NCBI GenBank assembly: GCA_034440635.1
Contig: JAOTON010001681.1
Coordinates: 2,358,343 to 2,422,342 of the forward strand
DNA length: 64,000 nucleotides
Direction of reading: 5' to 3'
From: Lepas anatifera
Taxonomy: Eukaryota; Arthropoda; Thecostraca; Lepadidae
The notes beneath the pieces are model-generated. The model ran no database searches. It saw only the letters and a program-made list of their open reading frames with translations, and was not told where the DNA came from. The translations under genes and the position numbers were made by a program. Positions 33,611-43,972 of this stretch are shown here, piece after piece. The first letter of the stretch is position 1, and the number at the start of each line of letters is the position of its first letter.

Positions 33611-36600
33611 CCCCTGGGTCGAGCAGAGATCTCAAGGGGCCTAGCACTTGACACGGCGCCGAAACCAGTATCTGGGACCCCCGAAAACAACACTTCAGTA
33701 AATCAGTACTTACGTCCCCCAAAAACCAGCATTTGGGGGTACCATGAGACTACCTACTGGGACTCCCTGGAACTTATTCTTGTGGGGCCCTGGGGATAAC
33801 TTTGAGGGGAGGAGGAAGGAAGGAGAGGAGTGCTCGCTGAGACTAGCTTTTGGGGACACCTAAGGGCAGCTTCAGGGGACCCCTGAGACTAACTCCTGGA
33901 GACCTCGTGAGACTAATTGTCGGATCTCTGAGATTAGTTCTCAGGCCCTCCTTACACTAGAACTCAAAGGTCCTCTGAAAATATCTCCGACTTCCGAGAT
34001 CAGTTCTTGGGGGACCTGAGACTAGCTCTGCGGCCGCCTAAGACCAACACTTGGCGCTACTCACAAGGTTAATTTCCGGGCCCTCTCCCGATTAGATCTC
34101 AGAGAGTCTCTGATACTGATTCACGGCGCCTCTTGACCAAAATTGTGGACTCCTGAGAATCTCTCGGGGCTCCCTAGATTAGATATCGCCAGCACCTCTG
34201 GGCCTATTTATCGGGCCTCCCAGATTTGCTCTGGGGGAGGGGGCCTGAGACTGACTCTCGGGGCCATCCAGGTTAGCTCTTGGGGGTCCCCTGAGGCTGT
34301 CTCTGGGGTGGGGCGGGGGCTGGGAATGACTTCCGACAGCCCTCTGAGACTAACCCTGGGGCGCCCCCGAAGACTAACACTCGAAGAGGGAGGCGTGGAA
34401 GCACCCCTGCGACTGAGTATTTGGCACGGCACTCCTGAGACTGCCTCTCGGAAGCCCAGATTATCCCTCAGACGCATAAGGCTAACTCGGGGCCGTGAGA
34501 CCAAAATTCGGGAGCACCTCTGGGAATTACTCTCAAAGCCCCAAAATTAGCTCTTGGACGAACCGGAGAATAGCTCCCGGGAGCACTCTGAGACCAACTT
34601 TTAGGTGCTCCTTGAGATTGACTCTCGGGGCCTCTTATGCAACAACTAGGGGGGGCGCACAGCCTCAGGCTAAATCTCGAGTGTTCCCAAGATTACCCCT
34701 CGGGGGGCCTCTTGAGATCAGCACTCTGCGGATCAAATGAGACCAACTCTCGGACCCCCAGATTAACTCTCGGGGCCACCTGAAAGTAAATATTGACTCC
34801 TGAGAGAGACGCCCGTAAGACTATGGGACCGAATATCGGGGGTCCTCTAAGACTGACTCTTGGGGTCCCCTTGACCGACTCTTGGGGTTCTTTGAGACTG
34901 ACTCTCATGGAGCCCCCTGAAATAGACTGTCGCGGGGCACCAGGAACCACTCTCTGGGGGACCCTGGTACGAGCTCGGCCCCCTGAGACCGACTCTCGGG
35001 GCCCCTGAGACCGACTTTCGGGATCCCCTGAGACTAACTCTTAGGGACCCCCTGAAATCTACTTTTGGGGGTCTTGAGACTGACCCTCAGGGCGGGACCA
35101 TGAGGCCGACTCTGGACGCCCTGAGAACGAATCTTCAGGGGCTTCTGAGACTGATTCTGGGGCCCCGTGATCAGAGAATGCTTTGCAGTGGTTCAGATTG
35201 GCCCAAAGGGGTCCTCGGACTCCTAGAACCCTTGGCTACGATCGAGATGGTAGTCAAGGGGTTCTAGAGTTACGCAAGTTCTAGAACCCCTAGAACGCCA
35301 CTGCATCCACACATTCGGGGGCCCGCCGAGATCAGCACTTGGAGGCCCTTGAAAGCATTGCTTCCCCCCCGATACCAATACTCCGGAGCCCCTGGATACT
35401 GATGCGCGGGGCTCCTAAGACCAAGCTCGGGGTTCCACTTAGATCAGGTTCGGGGGCACCCTTAGGTCCATGTTTGCGCTTTTCTCAGGAGTAACTCGAC
35501 ACTGTTGTTCGGGGGCCCCCAGATCAACATTCGGAGCCCCCCTTCCCGAGACTAATGCTCGGTACTCTGGAGCCCCTCGATACCAATGCTCTGGGACCCT
35601 GAGCCCAAGCCTGGGCCCCTGAGATCAAGCTCTGGGTCCCATGGGGCCAATTATCGTGCCTCGCTCATAAGTCCCCTCGATATCGATAGTCGGGGGGCAC
35701 CCCGAGATCAATATTGTCCCCCCCCCACTTCCCGAAATCAATGTTCGCTGCTCCGGAGCCATCGATGCCAATGCTGGGGGATCCCTGAGACCAGCTCTGG
35801 AGCCCCCTAAGACCAAGCTCGGAAGGCCCGTGAGACCAAGCTCGGGCCCCTGATGCAAAGCTTGGGGCCCCCTAAGACCAAGCTCGGGGTCCCTGAGACC
35901 AAGCTTGGGGGGACCTGAGACCAAGCTCGAGGAGCCCCCTGAGACCAAGCTCGGGGGCCAGAGACCAAGCTCGGCGGTCCCCTGGTACCAAACTCGGAGG
36001 GCCCCGTGACACCAAGCTCGGGCCCCTGAGACCAAGATCGAGGCCCGTGAGACTAAAGCTCGGGGGGGCCTGAGACCAAGCTCGGGGGCCCTTGAGACCG
36101 AGCTCAAAGGCCCCTGAGATCAATGTTCGGTACTCTGGAGCCCTCAATACCGATGATCGGGGGCCCCCTGAGACCAAGCTCGGAACGTCCCTGAGACCAA
36201 GCTCGGGGGCCCCTGAGACCAAACTCGGAGGGCACAGACAGAAAGGCCCCTGAGACTAAGCTCGGGGGTTCCCTGAGACCAAGCTAGGGGGCCGCCTGAG
36301 ACCAAGATCGAAAGGTCCGTGAGGCCAAGCTCGGGAGCCCCTGAGACCAAGTTCGGGGGTCCCCTGAGACCAAGCTCGGGGGCCCCTGAGACAGGGCTCG
36401 GAGGCCCCCTGAGACCAAACTCGGAGGGCCCCCTGAGACCAAGATAGAAAGGCCCCTGAGACTAAGCTCGGGGGTCCCTGAGACCAAGCTAGGGGGACCC
36501 TGAGACCAAGATCGAAAGGTCCGTGAGACTAAAGCTCGGGGGCCCCTGATACCAAGCTCGGGGGCCCCTGAGACCAAGCTCGGGGGCCCCTGAGACCAAG

Positions 36601-37320
36601 CTCAGGGGGCCCCTGAGACCGAGCTCAGGGGCCCCCTGAGATCAATGTCTGGTTCCCTAGAGTCTCGATACCGACGATCAGGGGCCCCCTGAGACCAAGT
36701 TCGGGGGTCCCCTGAGACCAACCTGGGTGGCCCTGAGACCAAGCTCGGGGGCCTCTGAGACCAAGATCGAAAGGCCCATGAGATTAAGCTCGGGGCCAAG
36801 CTCGGGGGCCCCTGAGACCAAGCTTGGGGGCCCCTGAGACCAAGCTCAGGGGCCCCTGAGACCGTGCTCGGGGGCCCCTGAGACCAAGCTTGGGGGCCCC
36901 TGAGACCGAGTTCGGAGGCCCCTTGAGACCAAGATCGGGGGGGCCCCTGAGACAAAGCTCGGGGGCCCTCTGAGACCAAGCTCAGCCCCCCCGAGATCAA
37001 TGTTCGGTACTCTGGAGCCCTCAATACCGATGATCGGGGGCCCCTGAGACCAAGCTCGGAAAGCCCGTGAGACCAAGCTCAGGGGGCCCCCTGAGACCAA
37101 GCTGGGGGCCCCTGAGACCAAGTTCGGAGGTCCCTTGAGACCAAGCTTGGGTGCTCCCTGAGACCAAGCTCGGGGGCCCCTGAGACCGAGCTCGGGGGCC
37201 CCCTGAGACCGAGCTCGGGGCCCCCTGAGACCAAGCTCGGAGGTCCCTTGAGACCAACCTCGGGGGGCCTGAGGTCGAGCTCGGAGGGCCCCTGAGACTA
37301 AGCCCAGGGGGGCCCCTGAG
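33611..37320. repeat. Minisatellite M5, 22-bp unit, inside a transposon
   Basis: The unit is CCCCTGAGACCAAGCTCGGG plus two further G. It is degenerate at the left (33611-35600; GAGACTGACTCTCGGGG forms) and increasingly homogeneous from 35800 to 37320, a gradient typical of expansion from one side. A longer interruption containing CTCAATACCGATGATC or variants recurs near 36139, 36660 and 37019, marking an additional higher-order layer. The 97-177-codon minus-strand frames (G-P-x-S-L-V-S-G) are repeat translations. Confidence 0.93.
35186..35303. mobile_element. Small CAGTGG-ended element within M5
   Basis: CAGTGGTTCAGATTGGCCCA at the left, CTAGAACGCCACTG at the right, and an inner AAGGGGTTCTAGAGT / CTAGAACCCCTAG self-complementary block. 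It resembles the host hAT-like element's termini. No convincing target duplication, so it may be a rearranged terminus. Confidence 0.45.
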
Positions 37321-37411
37321 ACCAATGCTCGTGTTTTCCAGTACACAAGGTCAGCCCAAGGGGGGTTCGCGGACCCCAAGGACCCCCCTTGGCTACGCCA
37401 CTGACTATATG

Positions 37412-37850
37412 CACCCTTTCGGTGGAAAGTTACTACTTACTACTTATAACTTCACTTTGTTAGTTTTTGTTTTGTCTCCTGTTTTGTTTGTTCTCAATCT
37501 TATTTTGCTTTTAAGTGTGTTTTGGCATTATATTTCTATTCAGTTTCGTTATTTAAGGCGCATCTCCTATTGTTATGTCCTGTTAGTCTCTGTGTTTTGT
37601 ATGTTTTTTTCCCTCGTTCCACGGTTGCTGCTTCTTTGCTTATGTTTTGTTCCTTCTAACTAGGTTATAATAATTTTCTCTAATCTGAAAACTGATCGCC
37701 TGCTTCCTCTTATTCTCTGCTGTGTGCCTGTGACGCTCTGTTCTGTTGCTTCTTATTGCTTTGCCTTGTTCAGGTCTTCTTTTGCTGGTCTCTTCTTTTG
37801 CTTCTGTTGCCTGTCCATGTGAAAAATGAAATAAAAACGTTGATGATAAT
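37412..37850 (+). mobile_element. 3' end of an unidentified retroelement
   Basis: T-rich, untranslatable sequence ends with AATGAAATAAAAACGTTGAT and a GATAATGG tail directly before family D sequence at about 37855. An AATAAA signal followed by an abrupt junction suggests a retroposed 3' UTR. The hAT-like element inserted at its left side (pre-insertion sequence GATACTATATG|CACCC). No coding domain remains. Confidence 0.4.
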
Positions 37851-37854
37851 GGTA

Positions 37855-38092
37855 AGAAGTTGATGGCAAAGTGCACCCTCTGAGGCTCCACACTCCTCAC
37901 TTACCGAAATCCTAGATCCGCCACTGTTCAAGAGCAAAAAATGCATAGGTAGTTGGAAAAGAGAGAAAGCATTAAATGCTTGCGGGGAGTGGTGCGGCCA
38001 AGATGATTAATGATGCTAACAAAAGTTCTGGTTATGTGAATAAAAACACTTGATGGTCACGCGGGATTGGAAGGGCACCCCTGGCGTCCTAT
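37855..38092 (+). repeat. Repeat D end plus repeat C, copy 2 left part
   Basis: AGTGCACCCTCTGAGGCTCC, CTAGATCCGCCACTG and TTCAAGAGCAAAAAATGCAT correspond to 12360-12450. The copy then runs to CTGGCGTCCTAT and is broken by element A2 at the TTAA that is still empty at 12591. Confidence 0.7.
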
Positions 38093-39099
38093 TAACCCGC
38101 GCCCCACCGGGGTCCGGCGCCACCTTCGCCCCACCGGGGGCCATCGATGGCCCCCTCTAACTCCGAAAATATGGGCGTTAGCGCAAATCTGCAAAGTGCA
38201 ATAGGAAGCTCGCGTGAATTCAGTAAGAATTACTTCGCTGTTTTAGTGCTCAGGTCAATGGTTTGACCTCCAGAGGTCAAATTAGGTCAAGATCGGCTAT
38301 TTTCACTCAAATATGCAATGATTAAGCAAACTGGGCATAACTCTTATGTCATTAGAGCTATTGAGACCTGGTAAAGTACATTTGATAGCAAATTGCCTGT
38401 ACTTTTTCCGCTATGTGGAACGTAAATAACTCCCGCCAGTGGTTTGACCGCCAGAGGTCACCTCGTGACCTAATATGACCTGAGGTCACGAAAGGTCAAA
38501 AGTGACCTTGCCGTATATCAAATGAAGCCAGTGACAAGACAAACACGATGGTGTTTGTTTCATCGCTCTAGCTCAATTAGGTCAAAGTTATTGTCAAAAT
38601 ACTGTTTTTGACCTCCGGTGACCTTGGATGACCTTGGAAAAGTCAAAGGGCAAATATGACCCCTGGGATCCGTGAAAGGGTGTCCAAAACGTTGTTCTGA
38701 GCAGTCTGAGTATTTGCAATCATTTTTGTGGCTTTTATATCTGAAATAGCTTTTCCCATGCTTTTCCAATGAGAGAGGTCGCCTCGTGACCTGACCTCAG
38801 GGCACGAAATCGAAAAATCCCGGATATACACCTTGTAGACCCTGGAGGGGTCATGAAGTGTGGAAGTTTCAAATCGATCGACTTTGAAATGTAGCTCTTA
38901 CAGGCTCTAAAGTGAAGTGAGGTGACCTTGGTTGACCTCGTCTGGTGACCTGACCTTGGGTGACCCGGGGTAAAAATTTCGGGGATGATGGGAAAATGAT
39001 GCAGTGAGAGGTGAGCCCTCACCGCGGTGCTGCGCCTGTCGTTTTTCTGCTATTCCGGAAAACCTTAGGGGGGCCATCGTGCCCCCGGTGGCGGGTTAA
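38093..39099 (+). mobile_element. Complete TTAA element family A (A2)
   Basis: TTAA at 38093-38096 and 39096-39099. Left end TTAACCCGCGCCCCACCGGG, and right end degraded to CCCCCGGTGGCGGGTTAA. Close to A1 along its whole length, with scattered single-base deletions. Flanking repeat C is contiguous at 12581-12600 (TTCCTATTAAATGAGAAG), giving a direct before/after comparison. Non-coding; rich in AGGTCA motifs. Confidence 0.92.
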
Positions 39100-39184
39100 A
39101 TAAGTAGTGTGCTAAAAAATATTGTGTCAAGTCAATATCAAACTGTCAACAATTGGTTTCAAACAGTGATACAAGTCGCTTTTT

Positions 39185-40988
39185 TATATATCTTCCCACC
39201 CGTCATTGCATACAATGTACCAATTCTTGACCGATTTGAATGTAATGTGCACCTTGTTGAAGCTGTTTTGGACAATGTACCCATCAATAAGGCGTGTGGA
39301 CCTGATGGGATCAGTGCGCGTATCATTCATGAATGTAGAACGGAACTTGTGGTGCCTCTTACTAAACTATGCTCGATGTCATTAGCGCAGGGAATCTTCC
39401 CGAAACAATGGAAACAAGCCCACGTTGTTCCGATATTTAAGAAGGGTTCTCCATATGCCCCAGTAACTACCGCAGCATTTCACTCATCCCGCTCTTCGGA
39501 AAGGTATTAGAGCGTATTGTTTGCATCCAATTACAGCAACATGTCAAACCTGTCTTGTCAAGCAACCAGCATGGGTTCGTGACAGGGCGATCCTGCGCCT
39601 CAACCTGGCATCACCCTGAGCTCTGCCTGGAATTCTATTTTCTGGCCAGCAAACTGACTGTATCTACACTGACTATTCGGCTGCATTTCAAAGTGTAAAT
39701 CACGCTCTTCTGACCTACAAACTCGAAAAAGTATACAATATTTATGGACCAGCATTAAAATGGTTCTCTTCCTATCTCCAAAATCGACAGCAACGAGTTG
39801 TTCTAAATGGGAAGTGCTCGGGTGGTGCCAGGTTACCAGTGGTACCCTGAAGGGGGATTGACTTCACCCTTGCTTTTTGCTATTTTTGTAACGACCTGCC
39901 CAGCGAAATTGTAGACTCTCATGCCTGATGTTTGCAGATGACGTTAAATTGTACCGAAAGGTGGCCTGTGAAGCAGATGCCGCTCTCTTGCAGGCAGACC
40001 TGCAGAGGCTTTGTGATTGGTCTGCCCGTTGGAAGCTGCATCTGAATACTGTCAAGTGTAAATACTTTAGAATGACACTGAGAACCAAGCCAATTCACTC
40101 TATTTACACGGTGAATAATATTGAATTAGAATATGTAGAACAAATGCGTGATCTGGGAGTCATGCTGGACTCAAAACTCATTTTTCAGCGCACGTGGACA
40201 ACATTGTGAAGATGGCAAATAGATCACTGGGATTTCTTATCAGAGCTTATCAGACGGCTGGACTGGTGCGCCGTAGTCTGAATGGTCGGCTGTTCTCACG
40301 TCATACTATGCATGTCAGATCGCTGCTGGAATACTGTTGTGTTGCGTGGGGCGGCGCGGCTAACAGCCACATGATTAGAGTTGAGCGCATCCAGCATAAG
40401 TTCTTACCTGGCTGAACGCGCACCCGACCATAGGTCCCGTCTTTTGGATATACTGACTTACTCGATCATTTTAGAATGACTTCCATTTCGCTCGTAGAGT
40501 GCAGCATGACATTTTATTCGCACGTATGTACTGCGATGTAGGATTGATTCCCCATGCCTGCTCGAGTATTCGCGCTATCAGTACCCGCCAGGTAACGCGT
40601 GCGAATGCTCTGCATGTGCGCACCTCGTGTTGACACTGTTAAGAATGGATTGTTCAGTCGACTACCGGTGGCCATGAACAAGTTTTTAGTGCGTTTCCTG
40701 ATAGTGATGTTTTTATGACTCTTTAGTGTTCAAATCATCGTGCTATGTGCCTTTGATCCCATCATGTGAATGCCATATACCTATGTCTGGTGTGTACGGG
40801 TCGGTGTCGCTCATGATGCACTGTTTTTATATTTTTACTATGATTAGGCGTTCCGCCTTTTATCGTACTACTTATTGGCTATTTTTTAGTTCCATTTTAT
40901 GTTTTATCGTTATATTTTGTTTTACTGTACGACTTTGTCCATAATTGGGTCCCCGTCGCAAATGTTATAAACTGAAACTGAACTGAAC
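39185..40988 (+). pseudogene. Non-LTR retrotransposon reverse transcriptase, 5'-truncated and decayed
   Basis: Encodes remnants of a LINE reverse transcriptase (copies element RNA into DNA at the target site). In order: KACGPDGISARI near 39290, PKQWKQAHVVPIFKKGSP near 39400, QHGFVTGRS near 39568, the motif A segment IYTDYSAAF near 39660, the catalytic FADD at 39931-39942, then LGVMLDSKL (about 40155) and a C-terminal LLEYCCVAWGG stretch (about 40324). At least four frameshifts and stops separate these pieces. No endonuclease domain is present. The 3' end has AACTGAAACTGAACTGAAC, a short-repeat tail. It interrupts repeat C between CAAGTCGCTTTTT and GACTATCACTAGG. The clade is probably jockey/CR1-like, judged by motif style only. 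Confidence 0.85.
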
Positions 40989-41335
40989 TAGGCCTATGAC
41001 TATCACTAGGGGCTGTTTTAACCTCAAATCTGGCTTTTGTGGTATTTATTTGGCTATTTTAGTGAAAATAAAATTGTGCTCCTCTTTAGCCCTTTTTCTA
41101 ACTAGGTTTCACCTTTTCCGCCGACAAAAACTTGGCAGCCCTGGGCAGCATCTATAATCTGGAATAGCATGGAATAATACAAAAATTGAGAAACATTTGT
41201 TTAATACTAACACGTCTAAGTTTTATTAAACCCCCTCAAAATGAAGTCTTGATCCCCTGAAGACAGTATAATGGCCAGCATAAAAAATGTCCCCCACTGA
41301 CTTTTCCTTAAAAATGCCCTGGGCTCAGGTCAATA
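40989..41335 (+). repeat. Repeat C, copy 2 right part
   Basis: CTATCACTAGGGGCTGTTTT, TTGGCAGCCCTGGGCAGCAT and TTTTATTAAACCCCCTCAAA (uninterrupted target of G5), through CTTTTCCTTAAAAATGCCC. With 37930-38092 and 39096-39184 this completes the copy. Confidence 0.7.
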
Positions 41336-42175
41336 TTGAGGTCATGATAGGTCAAGAAGATGGCATATTAGAGAAGAGTTCTTGGCTGTAGTGTCTGACA
41401 GACTTAAGTTACAGTATTTTTTTAGGCATCATTCGCTTCCTCTCGTCACGGAAATTCTAATGATCTATAATATGACTATACTAGGTCCAAACATAAAAAT
41501 TACCTTACCTAAGGTCAGGTCAAGGTCGCCAACTAACCTAGCGTAGACAATATGCATATCTATTGATATACAATAATAATCCAAACGGAATGGTATCAAA
41601 ATAAAAGCTGTATCACCATTTGCTGCAAAATTATTGACCCAGGTCTGAAAACTTGCTTAAGTAGCCCCAGCTGACCAAGGTCAATTAAAGGTCCAAACTT
41701 GCACCATGAACCGGTAAAGGGGCCTAGGATACCATGATTTGCAGAAGACGAAGGGATTTCAAGTGGTATCTACAGGAATAGGGCAATTTTTGGTCAATTG
41801 CCGTTTTCCCCATGTTTCCAATGGAGATGTCGTGATCCATAACTGGCCTGAGGTCAGCGATATGCAAATTCACCGAACATATTTTGTAGTACTTGGTGGG
41901 CCCTTTATGTGGTATAAGTTTCAATTCGATAGATTTACCTTTTCTTACTACTGCCACCCTAAACATTTTTGGAGGTGGGGTCACTTGACCTGCACTAGTG
42001 ACCTGACCTACACTGGTGACCTAACCTGAGAATACCCAACCTTAAAATTTTGGGAAAGTTTCAGAAATGAGCAAGCATAAGGTGTGGCAAGTACGGTGGC
42101 GGGATGTTTTTCGACCTGTCGGAAAAAAGCCGAGGAGGGGTGTTCAAACACCTCCCCCATCGGGGCAAGGTTTAA
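41336..42175 (+). mobile_element. TTAA element family I, copy 2
   Basis: The right end CATCGGGGCAAGG|TTTAA (TTAA 42172-42175) matches 15681-15697. The interior is collinear with copy 1: TTGAGGTCATGATAGGTCAA, GTCAGGTCAAGGTCGCC, GGAGGTGGGGTCACTTGACC, AAGGTGTGGCAAGTACGGTGG. The left end merges with repeat C material and has no clear terminus. The sequence right of the TTAA is repeat C from the same target position used by A2. Confidence 0.6.
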
Positions 42176-42600
42176 ATGGGTAGTGTACTAAAAAAGTTGC
42201 GCTAAGGCAATATCGAAAAGTAAAACATTAGGTTTAAACAGTGATACAAGTCGTTTTATGGTGGGTTCATGACTACTGTTAGGGGCCGTTTTAGCCTCAA
42301 TTCCGGCTTTTGTGGTATTTATTTGGCCATTTAAGTGAAAATGAGATGGTGTCCCTTTTTGGCACTTTTCGAACTCGGTTTTGTCTTTTTCCACCAAAAA
42401 AAACTGGCAGCCCTGGGCAGCATCTATAATCTTAACAAAATGGACTTACACGAAAATTGGAAAAGTTTCTAACACTAAAGCGTCTAAGTTTTACTACCCT
42501 CCCCCCCCGCCTCCGCCTCCAAATAGGGTCTTGATCCCCTGAAGACACTAGGACAAGAAATGCCCCCCCACTGATTTTTCCTTAAAAAAGGTCCTGGCCC
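42176..42600 (+). repeat. Repeat C, copy 3
   Basis: Starts just after TTAA with ATGGGTAGTGTACTAAAAAA and continues through AAACAGTGATACAAGTCG, TGGCAGCCCTGGGCAGCATC and CTTGATCCCCTGAAGACAC to CTTAAAAAAGGTCCTGG. This copy lacks both the LINE and the G5 insertion, so it is the reference for those. Confidence 0.7.
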
Positions 42601-42609
42601 AACCCTGTA

Positions 42610-42830
42610 AGAACCGTCAGCCCAACCAAACTTCAACCGGATGCTGACAACAAACTTTCCACGTGAGGACAAAAAAACTGTTCGAATTCCTCGCTGCCTT
42701 ACACAGGAACTGGTTTTAAAAAAGTTTGGTTTTTCCCATTTCGACTGAGATCAGGAAATTCTGGGTCGAAAAGTAGGAGGGGGGGCAGGCCCGACGCTTT
42801 TTTCCGACGCTTCTGCCCTTGGTGGCATTA
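42610..42830 (+). repeat. Repeat E, partial copy
   Basis: CCAAACTTCAACCGGATGCT, CAACAAACTTTCCACGTGAG, ACTGAGATCAGGAAATTCTG align with 11360-11560. It ends near TTTCCGACGCTT. Confidence 0.6.
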
Positions 42831-43075
42831 AGACACTTGTTTCCGACCTCTGGGGCAGTGCCCCCTACCTTTGAGCCAGTTCCGGACCTTTTCCGTTAAC
42901 AAATCAAGTGACAGGCCGAATCATATTTCACCCCACCAGCAGCGACAACTTTTGCCCCCCCACACATGAAAAAAGGTCCTGCACCAATGTTAGAAGGTTG
43001 TATTAACTCACAGTAAGGTATTACTCACAGTAACACAGGATATCACACTCCTACAATTTACACGTCATCCGGCCT

Positions 43076-43694
43076 TTAACCTTCGCCCGGGTGGGGGTCT
43101 TTTTAGACCCCCTCGGTTTTTCCGAAGTGACCAAAAAACGGCGGTGCGCAGCGCCGCCAAACTTGGTCTAGCTGTTCCTTCATCATTTTTGCATCTTTCC
43201 TGAAAATCTAAGCTCAAGGTCATATCAGGTCAGGTCACCAGGCCAGGTGAAGTGACCTCTCCTCAAAAAATTCTTAGGACCGCATAAGTAAAAGAAAGGT
43301 TAATCGATCAAGTTAAAACTCCTACCACATATTGGGCCCACCAGGAGCTACAACATTTGTTCCGGGATTTTTGATATTGGTGACCTAAGGTCATGTGCAG
43401 AGCATGACCTCCCCATTGTCAATACATGGGGAAAATCACGAAATGAGCTATTCTCAGTAAGTATGGATGGAATCAACTTCAAACATCGGTTACGACTTGC
43501 TCTTAGCCCATTTCTAAAGTTGATGCCAAACATTTTGACTTGTGACCTTTAAAAGGTCACCTTAGGTCAAATAAGCATTTTTGGTGTTTTACTCTATAAA
43601 TTTGGAATAAACTGAGATAGAACTTTTATTTTGTCACCAAAGTGTTTGTATAGTCACTGCAAGTCAAATGATATACATCATGACTATACCAGGT
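43076..43694 (+). mobile_element. TTAA element, left part, cut by the LTR element
   Basis: Begins TTTAACCTTCGCCCGGGTGG and contains GGCGGTGCGCAGCGCCGCC, CAGGTCAGGTCACCAGGCCA and GGTGACCTAAGGTCATGTGC, the same order as family G read from its GC-rich end. It is broken at CTATACCAGGT|TGTAGTG, where the LTR begins. The missing right part is not found after the retrotransposon, which is itself truncated. Confidence 0.6.
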
Positions 43695-43860
43695 TGTAGT
43701 GTTGGGAGCTCAGTACTTGGTACTGACTGTTACCTTTCATCGTATTGGTTGACCACCTCGCCACTAGAGGTCACCTGTGGGTGGGGCACGACGCTCGCTA
43801 ATAAACAGTCTGGAAACGGTCACAGTAGCGTATGGATGCGTGCGCGGTCGGTCGACTACA
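43695..43860 (+). mobile_element. Putative 5' LTR of the Gypsy-like element
   Basis: Starts TGTAGTGTTGGGAGC at the junction with the TTAA element, holds AATAAA at 43800-43805, and may end at GGTCGACTACA (about 43850-43860). No 3' LTR exists for comparison, so the end and the primer-binding site (possibly TTTTGACGACCAGGATG near 43878-43894) are guesses. Confidence 0.35.
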
Positions 43861-43972
43861 GATCGGAAACGCTATAGATTTTGACGACCAGGATGAGATT
43901 TTCTCGAGTAGAGTATAATTAGCGTCTCCGATTTCGCATATTAGTTTCGCGTCTCAGCTACAGCTGTCAGTG

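Larger units (their letters stand above)
32384..37403. mobile_element. 5.0-kb hAT-like element carrying a minisatellite
   Basis: Terminal inverted repeats are CAGTGGCGTAGCCA at 32384-32397 and TGGCTACGCCACTG at 37390-37403. Both inner flanks continue with AGGGGG and GGGTCC blocks (left after an 11-base extra segment). The same 8 bases, ACTATATG, lie outside each end (32376-32383 and 37404-37411), the hAT signature. The interior has about 1.2 kb of AT-rich sequence (32440-33600) without a transposase frame, then minisatellite M5 to about 37320. It is therefore non-autonomous and unusually long for this class. Confidence 0.88.

Noticed and set aside
36846..37379. 177-codon minus-strand frame of repeated G-P-x-S-L-V-S-G
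   Set aside because: Repeat translation of minisatellite M5; the reading changes with each unit-length variation.
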